From assembly GCA_041911695.1 (NCBI GenBank), contig JAYROM010000066.1, positions 1 through 8,735 of the forward strand: 8,735 bases of DNA. The letters run 5' to 3'. Shown piece by piece: positions 1-5,941 of the stretch. Position 1 is the stretch's first letter. Every line of letters begins with the position of its first letter. The DNA is from Pseudaeromonas sp041911695 (lineage in GTDB: Bacteria; Pseudomonadota; Gammaproteobacteria; Enterobacterales; Aeromonadaceae). The notes below the pieces were generated by a model that did not search any database, was not told the origin of the DNA, and saw only the letters and a program-made list of their open reading frames with translations. The position numbers and the translations under genes are program-made.

Positions 1-1310
1 ATGGCCTGTCCAAAGACAAGGATGGCGCTGCTGCGCTGGCCGGTTTGGTCGGTTTCCTGGTCGTGACCACGCTGCTGAGCCCGGCTGCGGTGTCCATGAT
101 TGAACATATTCCGGTGGCAGATGTCTCTCCGGCGTTCAACAAGATCAACAACCAGTTCATCGGTATCCTGTGCGGTATCATCGCCTCGGTGATCTACAAC
201 CGCTACAGCGGTGTCGAACTGCCGAAGGCACTGGCCTTCTTCAGCGGTCGCCGTCTGGTGCCGATTGTGACCTCCGTGGTCATGATTGTGGTCTCCTTCG
301 TCCTGATGTATCTGTGGCCGATCCTGTTCAATGCCCTGATCTCCTTCGGTAAGTCAGTGATTGATCTGGGCCCGGTCGGTGCCGGTATCTTCGGTCTGAT
401 CAACCGTCTGCTGATTCCGGTCGGTCTGCATCACGCCTTCTACCCGGTGTTCTGGTTCGACGTGGCTGGTATCAACGACATTCCGAACTTCCTGGGTGGC
501 GCCAAGTCGCTGGCCGAAGGTAAGGCGGTCCTGGGCCAGACCGGTATGTACCAGGCTGGTTTCTTCCCAATCATGATGTTTGGCCTGCCGGGTGCCGCAC
601 TGGCGATGTACCACTCCGCCCGTCCGGAAAACCGTGACAAGGTTGCTGCCATCATGGTTGCCGCTGCACTGTCCTCCATCTTCACCGGTATCACCGAACC
701 GCTGGAATTCTCCTTCATGTTCGTGGCACCGCTGCTGTATGTGCTGCATGCCATCCTGACCGGTATCTCGCTGTTTATCGCTGCCCAGATGCACTGGATG
801 GCCGGTTTCGGCTTCAGCGCCGGTCTGGTCGACTTTGTCCTCTCCTCGCGCAACCCGCTGGCTAACCAGTGGTACATGCTGCTGGTTCAAGGTGCCGTGT
901 TCTTCGTGATTTACTATGCGGTATTCCGCATCGTGATCACCCGCTTCAACCTGAAGACCCCGGGCCGTGAAGATGAAGAGCTGACCGATGAATCTGCTGC
1001 CGCTGGTCAAGGCGACAAGGGGGCCAAGGCCGCCGATCGTGCCACCCTGGCCCGTCAGTACCTGAAGGCGTTGGGTGGTCATCAGAACCTGGAAAGCATC
1101 GATGCCTGTATCACCCGTCTGCGTCTGACCCTGAAGGATCGCAGCCAGGTGAACGAACGTGCCCTGAAGGCACTGGGTGCTGCCGGTGTGATCAAACTGG
1201 GTGAACAGAACCTGCAGGTCATTCTTGGCCCGTTGGCTGAAATCATGGCCACTGAAATGAAGCAGGTGCCGGCCTCTGAAGATTTGGGTGCGGTATCGCT
1301 GCCGGCCTGA
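1..1310 (+). CDS. nagE: PTS N-acetylglucosamine-specific permease, EIICB, 5'-truncated by window edge
   Basis: Inner-membrane phosphotransferase permease that imports GlcNAc and phosphorylates it to GlcNAc-6-phosphate. The reading frame is already open at position 3, so an internal TTG at 45 is not the start. By recall of E. coli NagE, roughly 65-70 N-terminal residues lie outside; 435 codons are visible. A long run of hydrophobic segments forms the IIC channel, with the family motifs NRLLIPVGLHH (codons 402-434) and TEPLEF (693-710). After an acidic, Ala-rich linker comes the IIB domain, whose phosphorylated cysteine lies in DACITRLRL (Cys codon 1107-1109). The protein stops soon after IIB, whereas E. 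coli NagE continues into a IIA domain; the phosphate donor would therefore be a separate IIA such as Crr (inference). A strong terminator follows. A glucose-type EIICB is the main alternative; the sequence and the glnS neighbour favour NagE. Confidence 0.92.
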   Translation, partial: GLSKDKDGAAALAGLVGFLVVTTLLSPAAVSMIEHIPVADVSPAFNKINNQFIGILCGIIASVIYNRYSGVELPKALAFFSGRRLVPIVTSVVMIVVSFVLMYLWPILFNALISFGKSVIDLGPVGAGIFGLINRLLIPVGLHHAFYPVFWFDVAGINDIPNFLGGAKSLAEGKAVLGQTGMYQAGFFPIMMFGLPGAALAMYHSARPENRDKVAAIMVAAALSSIFTGITEPLEFSFMFVAPLLYVLHAILTGISLFIAAQMHWMAGFGFSAGLVDFVLSSRNPLANQWYMLLVQGAVFFVIYYAVFRIVITRFNLKTPGREDEELTDESAAAGQGDKGAKAADRATLARQYLKALGGHQNLESIDACITRLRLTLKDRSQVNERALKALGAAGVIKLGEQNLQVILGPLAEIMATEMKQVPASEDLGAVSLPA

Positions 1311-1342
1311 GCTTAAGCCAGCATTTCTGCTGAAACAGGATG

Positions 1343-1377
1343 GGAACCCCGCACTTCTGGCGGGGTTCCTTTTTTTT
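1343..1377 (+). terminator. Rho-independent terminator of nagE
   Basis: A perfect 10-bp stem, GGAACCCCGC (1343-1352) with GCGGGGTTCC (1360-1369), closes a 7-nt loop and is followed at once by eight T (1370-1377). It begins 33 nt after the nagE stop codon and separates nagE transcription from glnS. Confidence 0.95.
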
Positions 1378-1498
1378 ATGCTTTGTTTCGTTCAGTAAGC
1401 CGCCAACTGTACCGATAAAGGCCTTGAGTGGCAGGTATGAATCGTGGAACATAAGCGGTTATCGCGCGGTAGCGACTTTTATTTTTCGAGGTGAGTGC
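1378..1498 (+). promoter_or_regulatory. glnS upstream region, promoter not resolved
   Basis: Because nagE ends in a strong terminator, glnS needs its own promoter in this 121-bp gap. I do not see a good sigma-70 pair. The best candidate is TTCAGT with GATAAA 17 nt downstream, near 1393-1421, with only 3/6 and 4/6 matches. No leader peptide or riboswitch-like structure is evident. Confidence 0.35.
1488..1494 (+). promoter_or_regulatory. glnS ribosome binding site that fixes the start at 1499
   Basis: GAGGTGA lies just upstream of ATG 1499; its GAGG core is 7 nt from the start codon. The in-frame ATG at 1340 lies 3 nt before the terminator stem and has no comparable site. Confidence 0.8.
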
Positions 1499-3160
1499 AT
1501 GACTCAGGCGGAAAATCGCCCCAGTAATTTTATCCGTCAGATCATTGATGAAGATCTGGCCAGTGGCAAACATACCAGTATTGCGACCCGGTTCCCGCCA
1601 GAACCGAACGGTTATCTGCATATCGGTCATGCCAAGTCTATCTGCCTGAACTTTGGCATCGCTGCTGATTATCAGGGCACCTGCAACCTGCGTTTCGACG
1701 ACACCAATCCGGCCAAGGAAGAGGTGGAATATGTCGAATCGATCCAGCGTGACGTGCAGTGGCTGGGGTTCCAGTGGAACGGTGCAGTGCGTTACTCCTC
1801 CGACTATTTTGATCAGCTGCATCAATATGCCATTGAGCTGATCAAAAAAGGTCTGGCCTACGTTGATGAACTGACCGCCGAGCAGATCCGCGAATACCGT
1901 GGCACCCTGACCGCGCCGGGCAAGAACAGCCCGTTCCGCGACCGCAGCGTTGAGGAGAACCTGGCGCTGTTCGACAAGATGAAGAATGGTGGCTTCAAGG
2001 AAGGCGAGGCGTGCCTGCGCGCCAAGATCGACATGAGCTCGTCATTTATCGTCATGCGTGACCCGGTGATCTATCGCGTCAAGTTTGCCGAACATCACCA
2101 GACCGGTGACAAGTGGTGCATCTACCCGATGTACGACTTTACCCACTGCATTTCGGACGCCCTGGAAGGGATTACCCACTCCATCTGTACGCTGGAGTTC
2201 CAGGACAACCGTCGTCTGTATGACTGGGTGCTGGATAACATCTCCATCCCGTGCCATCCGCGTCAGTACGAATTCAGCCGCCTGAACCTCGAGTACAGCA
2301 TCATGTCCAAGCGCAAGCTGAACCTGCTGGTGACCGAGGGCGTCGTAGAAGGCTGGAACGATCCGCGTATGCCGACTATCTCCGGTCTGCGTCGTCGTGG
2401 TTACACCCCGGCAGCAGTGCGCGAGTTCTGTCGCCGTATCGGTGTCACCAAGCAGGACAACACGGTAGAAATGAGCGCGCTGGAATCCTGCATCCGCGAA
2501 GATCTGAACGAAATTTCGCCGCGGGTGATGGCGGTGCTGCGTCCGGTGCGCGTGGTGATTGAGAACTACCCGCAGGATCAGGTCGAATACCTGAGCGTGC
2601 CGAATCATCCGAACAAGCCGGAAATGGGCAACCGTGAGCTGCCGTTCTCCCGTGAGCTGTTCATCGATGAAGCCGACTTCCGCGAAGAGGCCAACAAGCA
2701 GTACAAGCGACTGGTGCTCGGCAAGGAAGTGCGTCTGCGTCATGCCTATATCATCAAGGCAGAGCGTGTCGAGAAGGATGCGGATGGCAAGGTTACCACC
2801 ATCTACTGCAGCTATGACAACACGCCGCCAGGGCAGGACCCGGCCGACGGCCGCAAGGTCAAGGGCGTGATCCACTGGGTTTCCGCGGCACAAGCGGTAC
2901 CGGCACAGGTGCGTCTGTATGACCGTCTGTTCGCCATCGCCAACCCGGGGGCGGCCGACGACTTCCTGTCGACCATCAACCCGAATTCGCTGACCGTACT
3001 GGATGGCGCCATGGTTGAGCCGGGTCTGCGTGATGCGCCGGTCGAGAAGGCTTACCAGTTCGAGCGTGAAGGTTACTTCTGTGCTGACAGCGTGCTTTCT
3101 ACGCCGGAACACTTGGTGTTTAACCTGACCGTCGCGCTGCGCGACTCCTGGCAGGGTTAA
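1499..3160 (+). CDS. glnS: Glutaminyl-tRNA synthetase
   Basis: Cytoplasmic class I aminoacyl-tRNA synthetase that charges tRNA-Gln with glutamine using ATP. The 553-residue product matches E. coli GlnS along its length as I recall it. The N-terminus MTQAENRPSNFIRQIIDEDL aligns directly with the E. coli start. The class I signatures are present: PPEPNGYLHIGH with HIGH at residues 41-44, and MSKRK at 269-273, the GlnRS version of KMSKS. The Rossmann catalytic core occupies the first half; the C-terminal half is the beta-barrel anticodon-binding region. The same frame stays open back to 1340, adding 53 codons, but that extension includes the nagE terminator and does not resemble GlnRS, so ATG 1499 with its RBS is preferred. 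It is apparently monocistronic, with a terminator 5' of it and another 3'. No broken or missing key motif was seen. Confidence 0.98.
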   Translation: MTQAENRPSNFIRQIIDEDLASGKHTSIATRFPPEPNGYLHIGHAKSICLNFGIAADYQGTCNLRFDDTNPAKEEVEYVESIQRDVQWLGFQWNGAVRYSSDYFDQLHQYAIELIKKGLAYVDELTAEQIREYRGTLTAPGKNSPFRDRSVEENLALFDKMKNGGFKEGEACLRAKIDMSSSFIVMRDPVIYRVKFAEHHQTGDKWCIYPMYDFTHCISDALEGITHSICTLEFQDNRRLYDWVLDNISIPCHPRQYEFSRLNLEYSIMSKRKLNLLVTEGVVEGWNDPRMPTISGLRRRGYTPAAVREFCRRIGVTKQDNTVEMSALESCIREDLNEISPRVMAVLRPVRVVIENYPQDQVEYLSVPNHPNKPEMGNRELPFSRELFIDEADFREEANKQYKRLVLGKEVRLRHAYIIKAERVEKDADGKVTTIYCSYDNTPPGQDPADGRKVKGVIHWVSAAQAVPAQVRLYDRLFAIANPGAADDFLSTINPNSLTVLDGAMVEPGLRDAPVEKAYQFEREGYFCADSVLSTPEHLVFNLTVALRDSWQG

Positions 3161-3171
3161 TCGCCAGATCT

Positions 3172-3201
3172 CCCCTTACCGGTCACCGCATTGGTAGGGG
3201 G
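3172..3201 (+). repeat. Hairpin in the glnS 3' untranslated region
   Basis: CCCCTTACC (3172-3180) pairs with GGTAGGGGG (3193-3201), giving nine pairs including one G-U wobble, over a 12-nt loop. It lies just after the glnS stop and immediately before the terminator hairpin. It probably stabilises the 3' end or helps termination (inference). Confidence 0.6.
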
Positions 3202-3205
3202 AAAC

Positions 3206-3237
3206 AAAAAACCGCCTGTTTATTTGGCGGTTTTTTT
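3206..3237. terminator. Bidirectional terminator between glnS and fur
   Basis: ACCGCC/GGCGGT stem (3211-3216 with 3226-3231) around a 9-nt loop. It is flanked by an A-run at 3206-3211 and a T-run at 3231-3237, so the transcript ends in a U-run from either direction. It lies between convergent glnS and fur, 45 nt beyond the fur stop codon. Confidence 0.9.
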
Positions 3238-3281
3238 ATGCGTGAGAGGTGGCCCACGCCAGACAGCGATGTTGTGCGCGC

Positions 3282-3722
3282 TTAGCGGCTCTGCGCGCGC
3301 TTGGCGACACACTCCGGGCTATCGCAATGTCCGTACAGATAGAGGCTGTGATGGGTGAGGCTCAAGCCGTGACGCTCGGCAATTTCGCGCTGGCGCTGTT
3401 CGATGACATCATCATGGAATTCAATCACGCGGCCGCAGTCCAGGCAGACCAGATGGTCATGATGCTCCTGATGGGCCAGCTCAAACACCGATTTGCCACC
3501 TTCAAAGTGATGACGGGTGACGATACCGGCATCATCAAACTGGTTGAGCACCCGGTAGACGGTGGCCAGGCCAATCTCTTCGCCCTGATCCAGCAGTTTC
3601 TTGTACAACTCTTCGGCACTGATGTGCTGGCATTCTGGCGTCTTCAGATATTCAAGAATCTTGATACGCGGGGAGGTGACCTTCAGGCCGGCGTCTTTAA
3701 GTTGCTGATTGTTGGAGGTCAT
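3282..3722 (-). CDS. fur: Ferric uptake regulator
   Basis: Global iron-responsive repressor; the Fe(II)-loaded dimer binds Fur boxes in front of iron-uptake genes. The product is 146 residues, close to E. coli Fur (148). The N-terminal winged-helix domain carries the recognition-helix segment GEEIGLATVYRVLNQFDDAG (residues 47-66), identical to E. coli as recalled. The dimerisation and metal domain follows, with the histidine cluster HHDH (87-90). The structural zinc cysteines Cys93/Cys96 (CLDC) and Cys133/Cys138 (GHCDSPEC) are all kept. The C-terminus is short and basic (AKRAQSR) where E. coli has a His-rich tail. It is convergent with glnS and has its own promoter at 3768-3796. No clear Fur box was seen upstream, so autoregulation is not evident from sequence. 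The ribosome binding site is weak (GAGAG before the ATG). Confidence 0.98.
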   Translation of the reverse strand: MTSNNQQLKDAGLKVTSPRIKILEYLKTPECQHISAEELYKKLLDQGEEIGLATVYRVLNQFDDAGIVTRHHFEGGKSVFELAHQEHHDHLVCLDCGRVIEFHDDVIEQRQREIAERHGLSLTHHSLYLYGHCDSPECVAKRAQSR

Positions 3723-3767
3723 GGCGCTCTCGGTTACTGCGGCGTACCGCGATTGTGGTTGCGAACT

Positions 3768-3796
3768 ATTATATGTTCCAAAAGTGTAAAAATGAA
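3768..3796 (-). promoter_or_regulatory. Sigma-70 promoter of fur
   Basis: On the minus strand a perfect -10, TATAAT (3768-3773), lies 17 nt from a weak -35, TTCATT (3791-3796). The implied start near 3761 gives a leader of about 40 nt before the fur ATG. That leader has no ATG-initiated ORF, unlike E. coli, where a short uof ORF overlaps fur. Confidence 0.7.
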
Positions 3797-3907
3797 ATCA
3801 CTGTCGCGGGCGGGATGTCATAAAGGGAGCTGGCCGGAACTTTGATGACGCCGCTGGTAGAAAATAGGCCGGGGAACCGGGCAGAAACAGGGCGGCAAAA
3901 CAGGCAG

Positions 3908-3935
3908 AAAACAAAAGGCCCGCCAGGGGCGGGCC
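3908..3935 (-). terminator. Rho-independent terminator of fldA
   Basis: On the minus strand, GGCCCGCC pairs with GGCGGGCC (8 bp, 3-nt loop; 3917-3935), followed by TTTTGTTTT (3908-3916). It starts 9 nt after the fldA stop and separates the ybfF-ybfE-fldA group from fur. The rest of the fldA-fur gap, about 3797-3907, shows no gene. Confidence 0.92.
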
Positions 3936-3944
3936 AGAAGGGCA

Positions 3945-4469
3945 TCAGGCCAGTTCGGCCAGACACATCTCTTCGAACAGCTGCTTACACCAGGCCTCTA
4001 CGCGCGGCGCAGTCAGCTCTGGCTGGCGATCTTCATCGATGCCCAGACCGACAAAGTGCTTGTTATCAACCAGCGCCTTGGAGGCTTCAAAGTGATAGCC
4101 TTCAGTCGGCCAGTGACCAATGATGGTGGCACCGCGTGCTTCGATGATATCGCGCAGGGTGCCCATGGCATCGAGGAAGTACTCGGCATAGTCTTCCTGG
4201 TCGCCGCAACCAAAGATGGATACCAGCTTGTTATTGAAGTCGATCTCTTCCAGCTCCGGGAAGAAGTCGTCCCAGTCGGCTTGTGATTCGCCGTAATACC
4301 AGGTCGGAATGCCGAGGATCAGCAGATCGTAGTTATCGATATCGGCCTTGCTGCTCTTGGCAATGTCAAATACGTCGATCAGATGGCTACCCAGCTCTTT
4401 CTGAATCATGCCGGCCACGGCTTCCGTATTGCCGGTATCGCTACCGAAAAACAGACCTACACTTGCCAT
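3945..4469 (-). CDS. fldA: Flavodoxin 1, long-chain type
   Basis: Small cytoplasmic FMN protein carrying low-potential electrons to reductive enzymes; in E. coli it serves MetH reactivation, biotin synthase and IspG/IspH. The product is 174 residues (E. coli 176). The phosphate-binding loop SDTGNTE is at 10-16. The aromatic residues that sandwich the flavin are Trp57 in PTWYYGE and Tyr94 in GCGDQEDYAEYF. The insertion typical of long-chain flavodoxins (GHWPTEGYHFEASKALVDNK, 118-137) is present. The start ATG gives MASVGLFFGSDTGNTE, matching the family start. The Shine-Dalgarno is poor: AGGGG lies 12 nt away. It is last in the minus-strand group, 45 nt after the ybfE stop, and ends in its own terminator. 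In E. coli fldA lies upstream of fur and some fur mRNA comes from it; the terminator here argues against much read-through. Confidence 0.97.
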   Translation of the reverse strand: MASVGLFFGSDTGNTEAVAGMIQKELGSHLIDVFDIAKSSKADIDNYDLLILGIPTWYYGESQADWDDFFPELEEIDFNNKLVSIFGCGDQEDYAEYFLDAMGTLRDIIEARGATIIGHWPTEGYHFEASKALVDNKHFVGLGIDEDRQPELTAPRVEAWCKQLFEEMCLAELA

Positions 4470-4514
4470 AGTGGTTGTATACCCCTGGTTATCGAGAGTT
4501 TGGAAGATTATGTC

Positions 4515-4811
4515 CTAATCCCGGGACAGACGCACGGTCCCGGCATGGATATGTTGGGTAATGAGTAGCTGGATCAACTCCGAGCGACTCATATTATGCG
4601 CTTCGGCCAAGGCGTTAAGCTGGTCGAGTACTTCACTTTCTACCTTGAGTTCAACACGACGCAATCCATTGGCGCGGTCGCGGCGCAGCTGGTTGCGTTT
4701 GTTAACGCGCAATTGCTGTTCACGCGGAAGCGGATTGGTTTTCGGACGCCCGGGTCGTTTTTCCTGGGCGAACAGATCCAGTGTGGTGCGATCGTCCTGC
4801 TGCTTGGCCAT
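4515..4811 (-). CDS. ybfE: YbfE family small DNA-binding-type protein (annotated elsewhere as LexA-regulated)
   Basis: The 98-residue protein matches E. coli YbfE (97 residues) closely, sharing the start MAK-Q-DRTTLDLF and the segments RPGRPKTNPL and NMSRSELI. The role is not established. The C-terminal half looks like a ribbon-helix-helix fold: strand RRVELKV (51-57), then helices around EVLDQLNALAEAHN and SRSELIQLLITQHI. The N-terminal part is basic and polar, with an AT-hook-like RPGRPK (19-24), so DNA binding is likely (inference). In E. coli the gene belongs to the LexA set, but no CTG-N10-CAG box is present in the 179 bp upstream here. It lies between ybfF and fldA on the same strand. 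The start codon has only a weak GAG-type ribosome binding site, and a strong hairpin lies 45 nt upstream. Confidence 0.93.
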   Translation of the reverse strand: MAKQQDDRTTLDLFAQEKRPGRPKTNPLPREQQLRVNKRNQLRRDRANGLRRVELKVESEVLDQLNALAEAHNMSRSELIQLLITQHIHAGTVRLSRD

Positions 4812-4842
4812 ATCTCAGAGTCTGTTGCAAAAAGGGTGTGCT

Positions 4843-4880
4843 GCAAAAATGTTCCTGCCTGTGTGCGGGCGCACCAGGCA
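4843..4880 (-). other. Hairpin in the ybfE leader, possible attenuator or weak terminator
   Basis: TGCCTG (4856-4861) and GTGC (4863-4866) pair with GCAC (4871-4874) and CAGGCA (4875-4880): ten pairs with one bulged base and a 4-nt loop. On the minus strand it is followed by GGAACATTTTTGC, so a five-T run comes 6 nt after the stem. It lies between ybfF and ybfE and could partly end ybfF transcripts or structure the ybfE leader. The gap before the T-run makes it a poor classical terminator. Confidence 0.4.
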
Positions 4881-4947
4881 CAAGCATGTTGCAACGTTCC
4901 GGCGCCGGTTGGACTGTGCCGCCGCCGCATCAAGTTGCAAGCCGCGC

Positions 4948-4956
4948 AATATAGCA
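4948..4956 (-). promoter_or_regulatory. Candidate extended -10 promoter for ybfE
   Basis: On the minus strand TGCTATATT reads as an extended -10 element (TG-N-TATATT), about 140 nt before the ybfE start and just after the ybfF stop. No convincing -35 exists at 16-18 nt spacing. It would allow ybfE-fldA transcription independent of ybfF. Confidence 0.35.
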
Positions 4957-4990
4957 CAGCGGTTGACACCCGCACAGTACTCACGTGCTG

Positions 4991-5755
4991 TTAACCGCAT
5001 GTCGACAGGAAATCCACAACCAGTTGCTGAAAGCGTTGTGGCTTTTCGGCATGCAGCCAATGGCCGGCATCAGGCAGGATATGGGCCCGTGCCGCCGGGA
5101 ACAGATGTGAAATGGCGGTCTGATGTTCGGGCAACAGATAGTCTGATTTGCCACCTTTAATAAACAGCACCGGGCCTGGCCACGGCGACAGCGGCCCGGT
5201 CGGCCAGTCCATCAACTGCGGGTAGGCAGCGTGCAGGGCGTCCAGATTGAAGCGCCAGCCGTGGCTATCCAGATTTTTGAGCAGAAATTGGCGGACGCCG
5301 GCCTCCGGTAGCCACTGCTGCATCAGTTGGTCGGCCTCGCTGCGTCGCGTCAGGCCGGCGGCGGCCACCGCCTGCAGGGCGGCAAATACGGCGGTGTGGC
5401 GTGGGGTGGTGTAGCGCACCGGGGCGATATCTACCACTACCAGTCCCTTGACCTGTAACGGGTGCTGCAGGGTGTGATACATCGCCAGTTTGCCGCCAAG
5501 TGAGTGACCGACCAGATGACAGCTGTCAATCTGCAGATGATGCAATAGCGCCGCCAGATCTGCCGACAGGGCGGGCCAGTCCATATGCTCCGCATGCGGG
5601 GAGCGGCCATGATTACGCAGATCGATACGCAAGACCCGCCAATCCGCAGCCAGATGACGCCCAAGTTGGCCTAGATTATCCAGGTCGCCGAACAGGCCGT
5701 GGATCAGCACAACGGTCGGTGCCTGGTCTGCACCCTCCAGCTGATAATGCAGCAT
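4991..5755 (-). CDS. ybfF: Alpha/beta-hydrolase esterase YbfF
   Basis: Soluble serine esterase of the alpha/beta-hydrolase fold; E. coli YbfF acts on short esters and acyl-CoA-type thioesters in vitro, and its cellular role is unsettled. The product is 254 residues, the same size class as the E. coli protein. The oxyanion-hole segment LIHGLFGDLDNLG is at 17-29. The nucleophile elbow GHSLGG puts the catalytic serine at 85. The histidine is His232 in DAGHWLHAEKP. The acid is probably Asp109 in VVVDIAP, aligned with the E. coli triad rather than the usual late Asp. The segment RNHGRSP (47-53) is typical of the family. The start is supported by a strong AAGGAG eight nt upstream. It is first in the minus-strand group and divergent from seqA. 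No signal peptide was seen. Confidence 0.94.
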   Translation of the reverse strand: MLHYQLEGADQAPTVVLIHGLFGDLDNLGQLGRHLAADWRVLRIDLRNHGRSPHAEHMDWPALSADLAALLHHLQIDSCHLVGHSLGGKLAMYHTLQHPLQVKGLVVVDIAPVRYTTPRHTAVFAALQAVAAAGLTRRSEADQLMQQWLPEAGVRQFLLKNLDSHGWRFNLDALHAAYPQLMDWPTGPLSPWPGPVLFIKGGKSDYLLPEHQTAISHLFPAARAHILPDAGHWLHAEKPQRFQQLVVDFLSTCG

Positions 5756-5763
5756 GCCTTTTA

Positions 5764-5769
5764 CTCCTT
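5764..5769 (-). promoter_or_regulatory. Strong ribosome binding site of ybfF
   Basis: The minus strand reads AAGGAG, 8 nt before the ATG at 5755. It is the best Shine-Dalgarno in the minus-strand group and supports this start codon. Confidence 0.85.
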
Positions 5770-5785
5770 ATTCCAAGATTGACGC

Positions 5786-5791
5786 ATTTTA
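5786..5791 (-). promoter_or_regulatory. Candidate -10 element for ybfF
   Basis: The minus strand reads TAAAAT (5/6 to consensus) 30 nt before the ybfF start codon. No recognisable -35 lies at 16-18 nt. A 12-bp palindrome, GCGCGATCGCGC (5792-5803), abuts it on the upstream side. Confidence 0.35.
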
Positions 5792-5852
5792 GCGCGATCG
5801 CGCCGCATCTGGCCTGCTGAAATCAAAAGGGTGGGCCATGTCACACGATTTG

Positions 5853-5877
5853 AAACTACGGTTCAGTACCATAGTTT
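5853..5877. promoter_or_regulatory. Near-perfect inverted repeat at the seqA promoter, candidate operator
   Basis: Arms AAACTACGGT (5853-5862) and ACCATAGTTT (5868-5877) are complementary at 9 of 10 positions around TCAGT. The right arm overlaps the first two bases of the seqA -35. Length and position fit a dimeric repressor site. I cannot assign it to a known regulator. Confidence 0.6.
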
Positions 5878-5903
5878 GGCTTGCATCGCTGGCAATGTAT
5901 AAT
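5876..5903 (+). promoter_or_regulatory. Sigma-70 promoter of seqA
   Basis: -35 TTGGCT (5876-5881, 4/6) and a perfect -10 TATAAT (5898-5903), spaced 16 nt. The implied start near 5910 gives a leader of about 30 nt to the seqA ATG. It probably drives seqA-pgm together. Confidence 0.75.
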
Positions 5904-5941
5904 TCGACCGTCTTTTTCCGGTTAAAGGTATCCTGATTGTT

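Noticed and set aside
354..1082. 242-codon open frame antisense to nagE
   Set aside because: The product is rich in Gln, His and Gly with no domain; it is a shadow of the nagE codon pattern.
2042..3112. 356-codon open frame antisense to glnS
   Set aside because: It lies entirely within glnS on the other strand, with low-complexity Arg/His/Val composition typical of a codon-bias shadow and no upstream ribosome binding site of note.
3723..3841. Search for a Fur box in front of fur
   Set aside because: Only loose AT-rich matches are present; no 19-bp GATAATGATAATCATTATC-like symmetry could be supported.
3249..3845. 198-codon plus-strand frame over fur
   Set aside because: It covers the real fur gene in antisense and runs through its promoter; the fur protein is unmistakable.
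3769..3966. 65-codon minus-strand ORF between fldA and fur
   Set aside because: It starts inside the fldA C-terminus, reads through the fldA terminator and ends within the fur -10, so it is not a plausible separate gene or a uof equivalent.
4974..4991. ACAG-N10-CTGT inverted repeat at the end of ybfF, considered as a LexA-like site
   Set aside because: The orientation is CAG-N10-CTG, the reverse of the CTG-N10-CAG LexA consensus, and the inner bases are only partly symmetric.
4561..5160. 199-codon plus-strand frame over ybfE and the ybfF 3' end
   Set aside because: It is antisense to two recognised genes and has no family resemblance.
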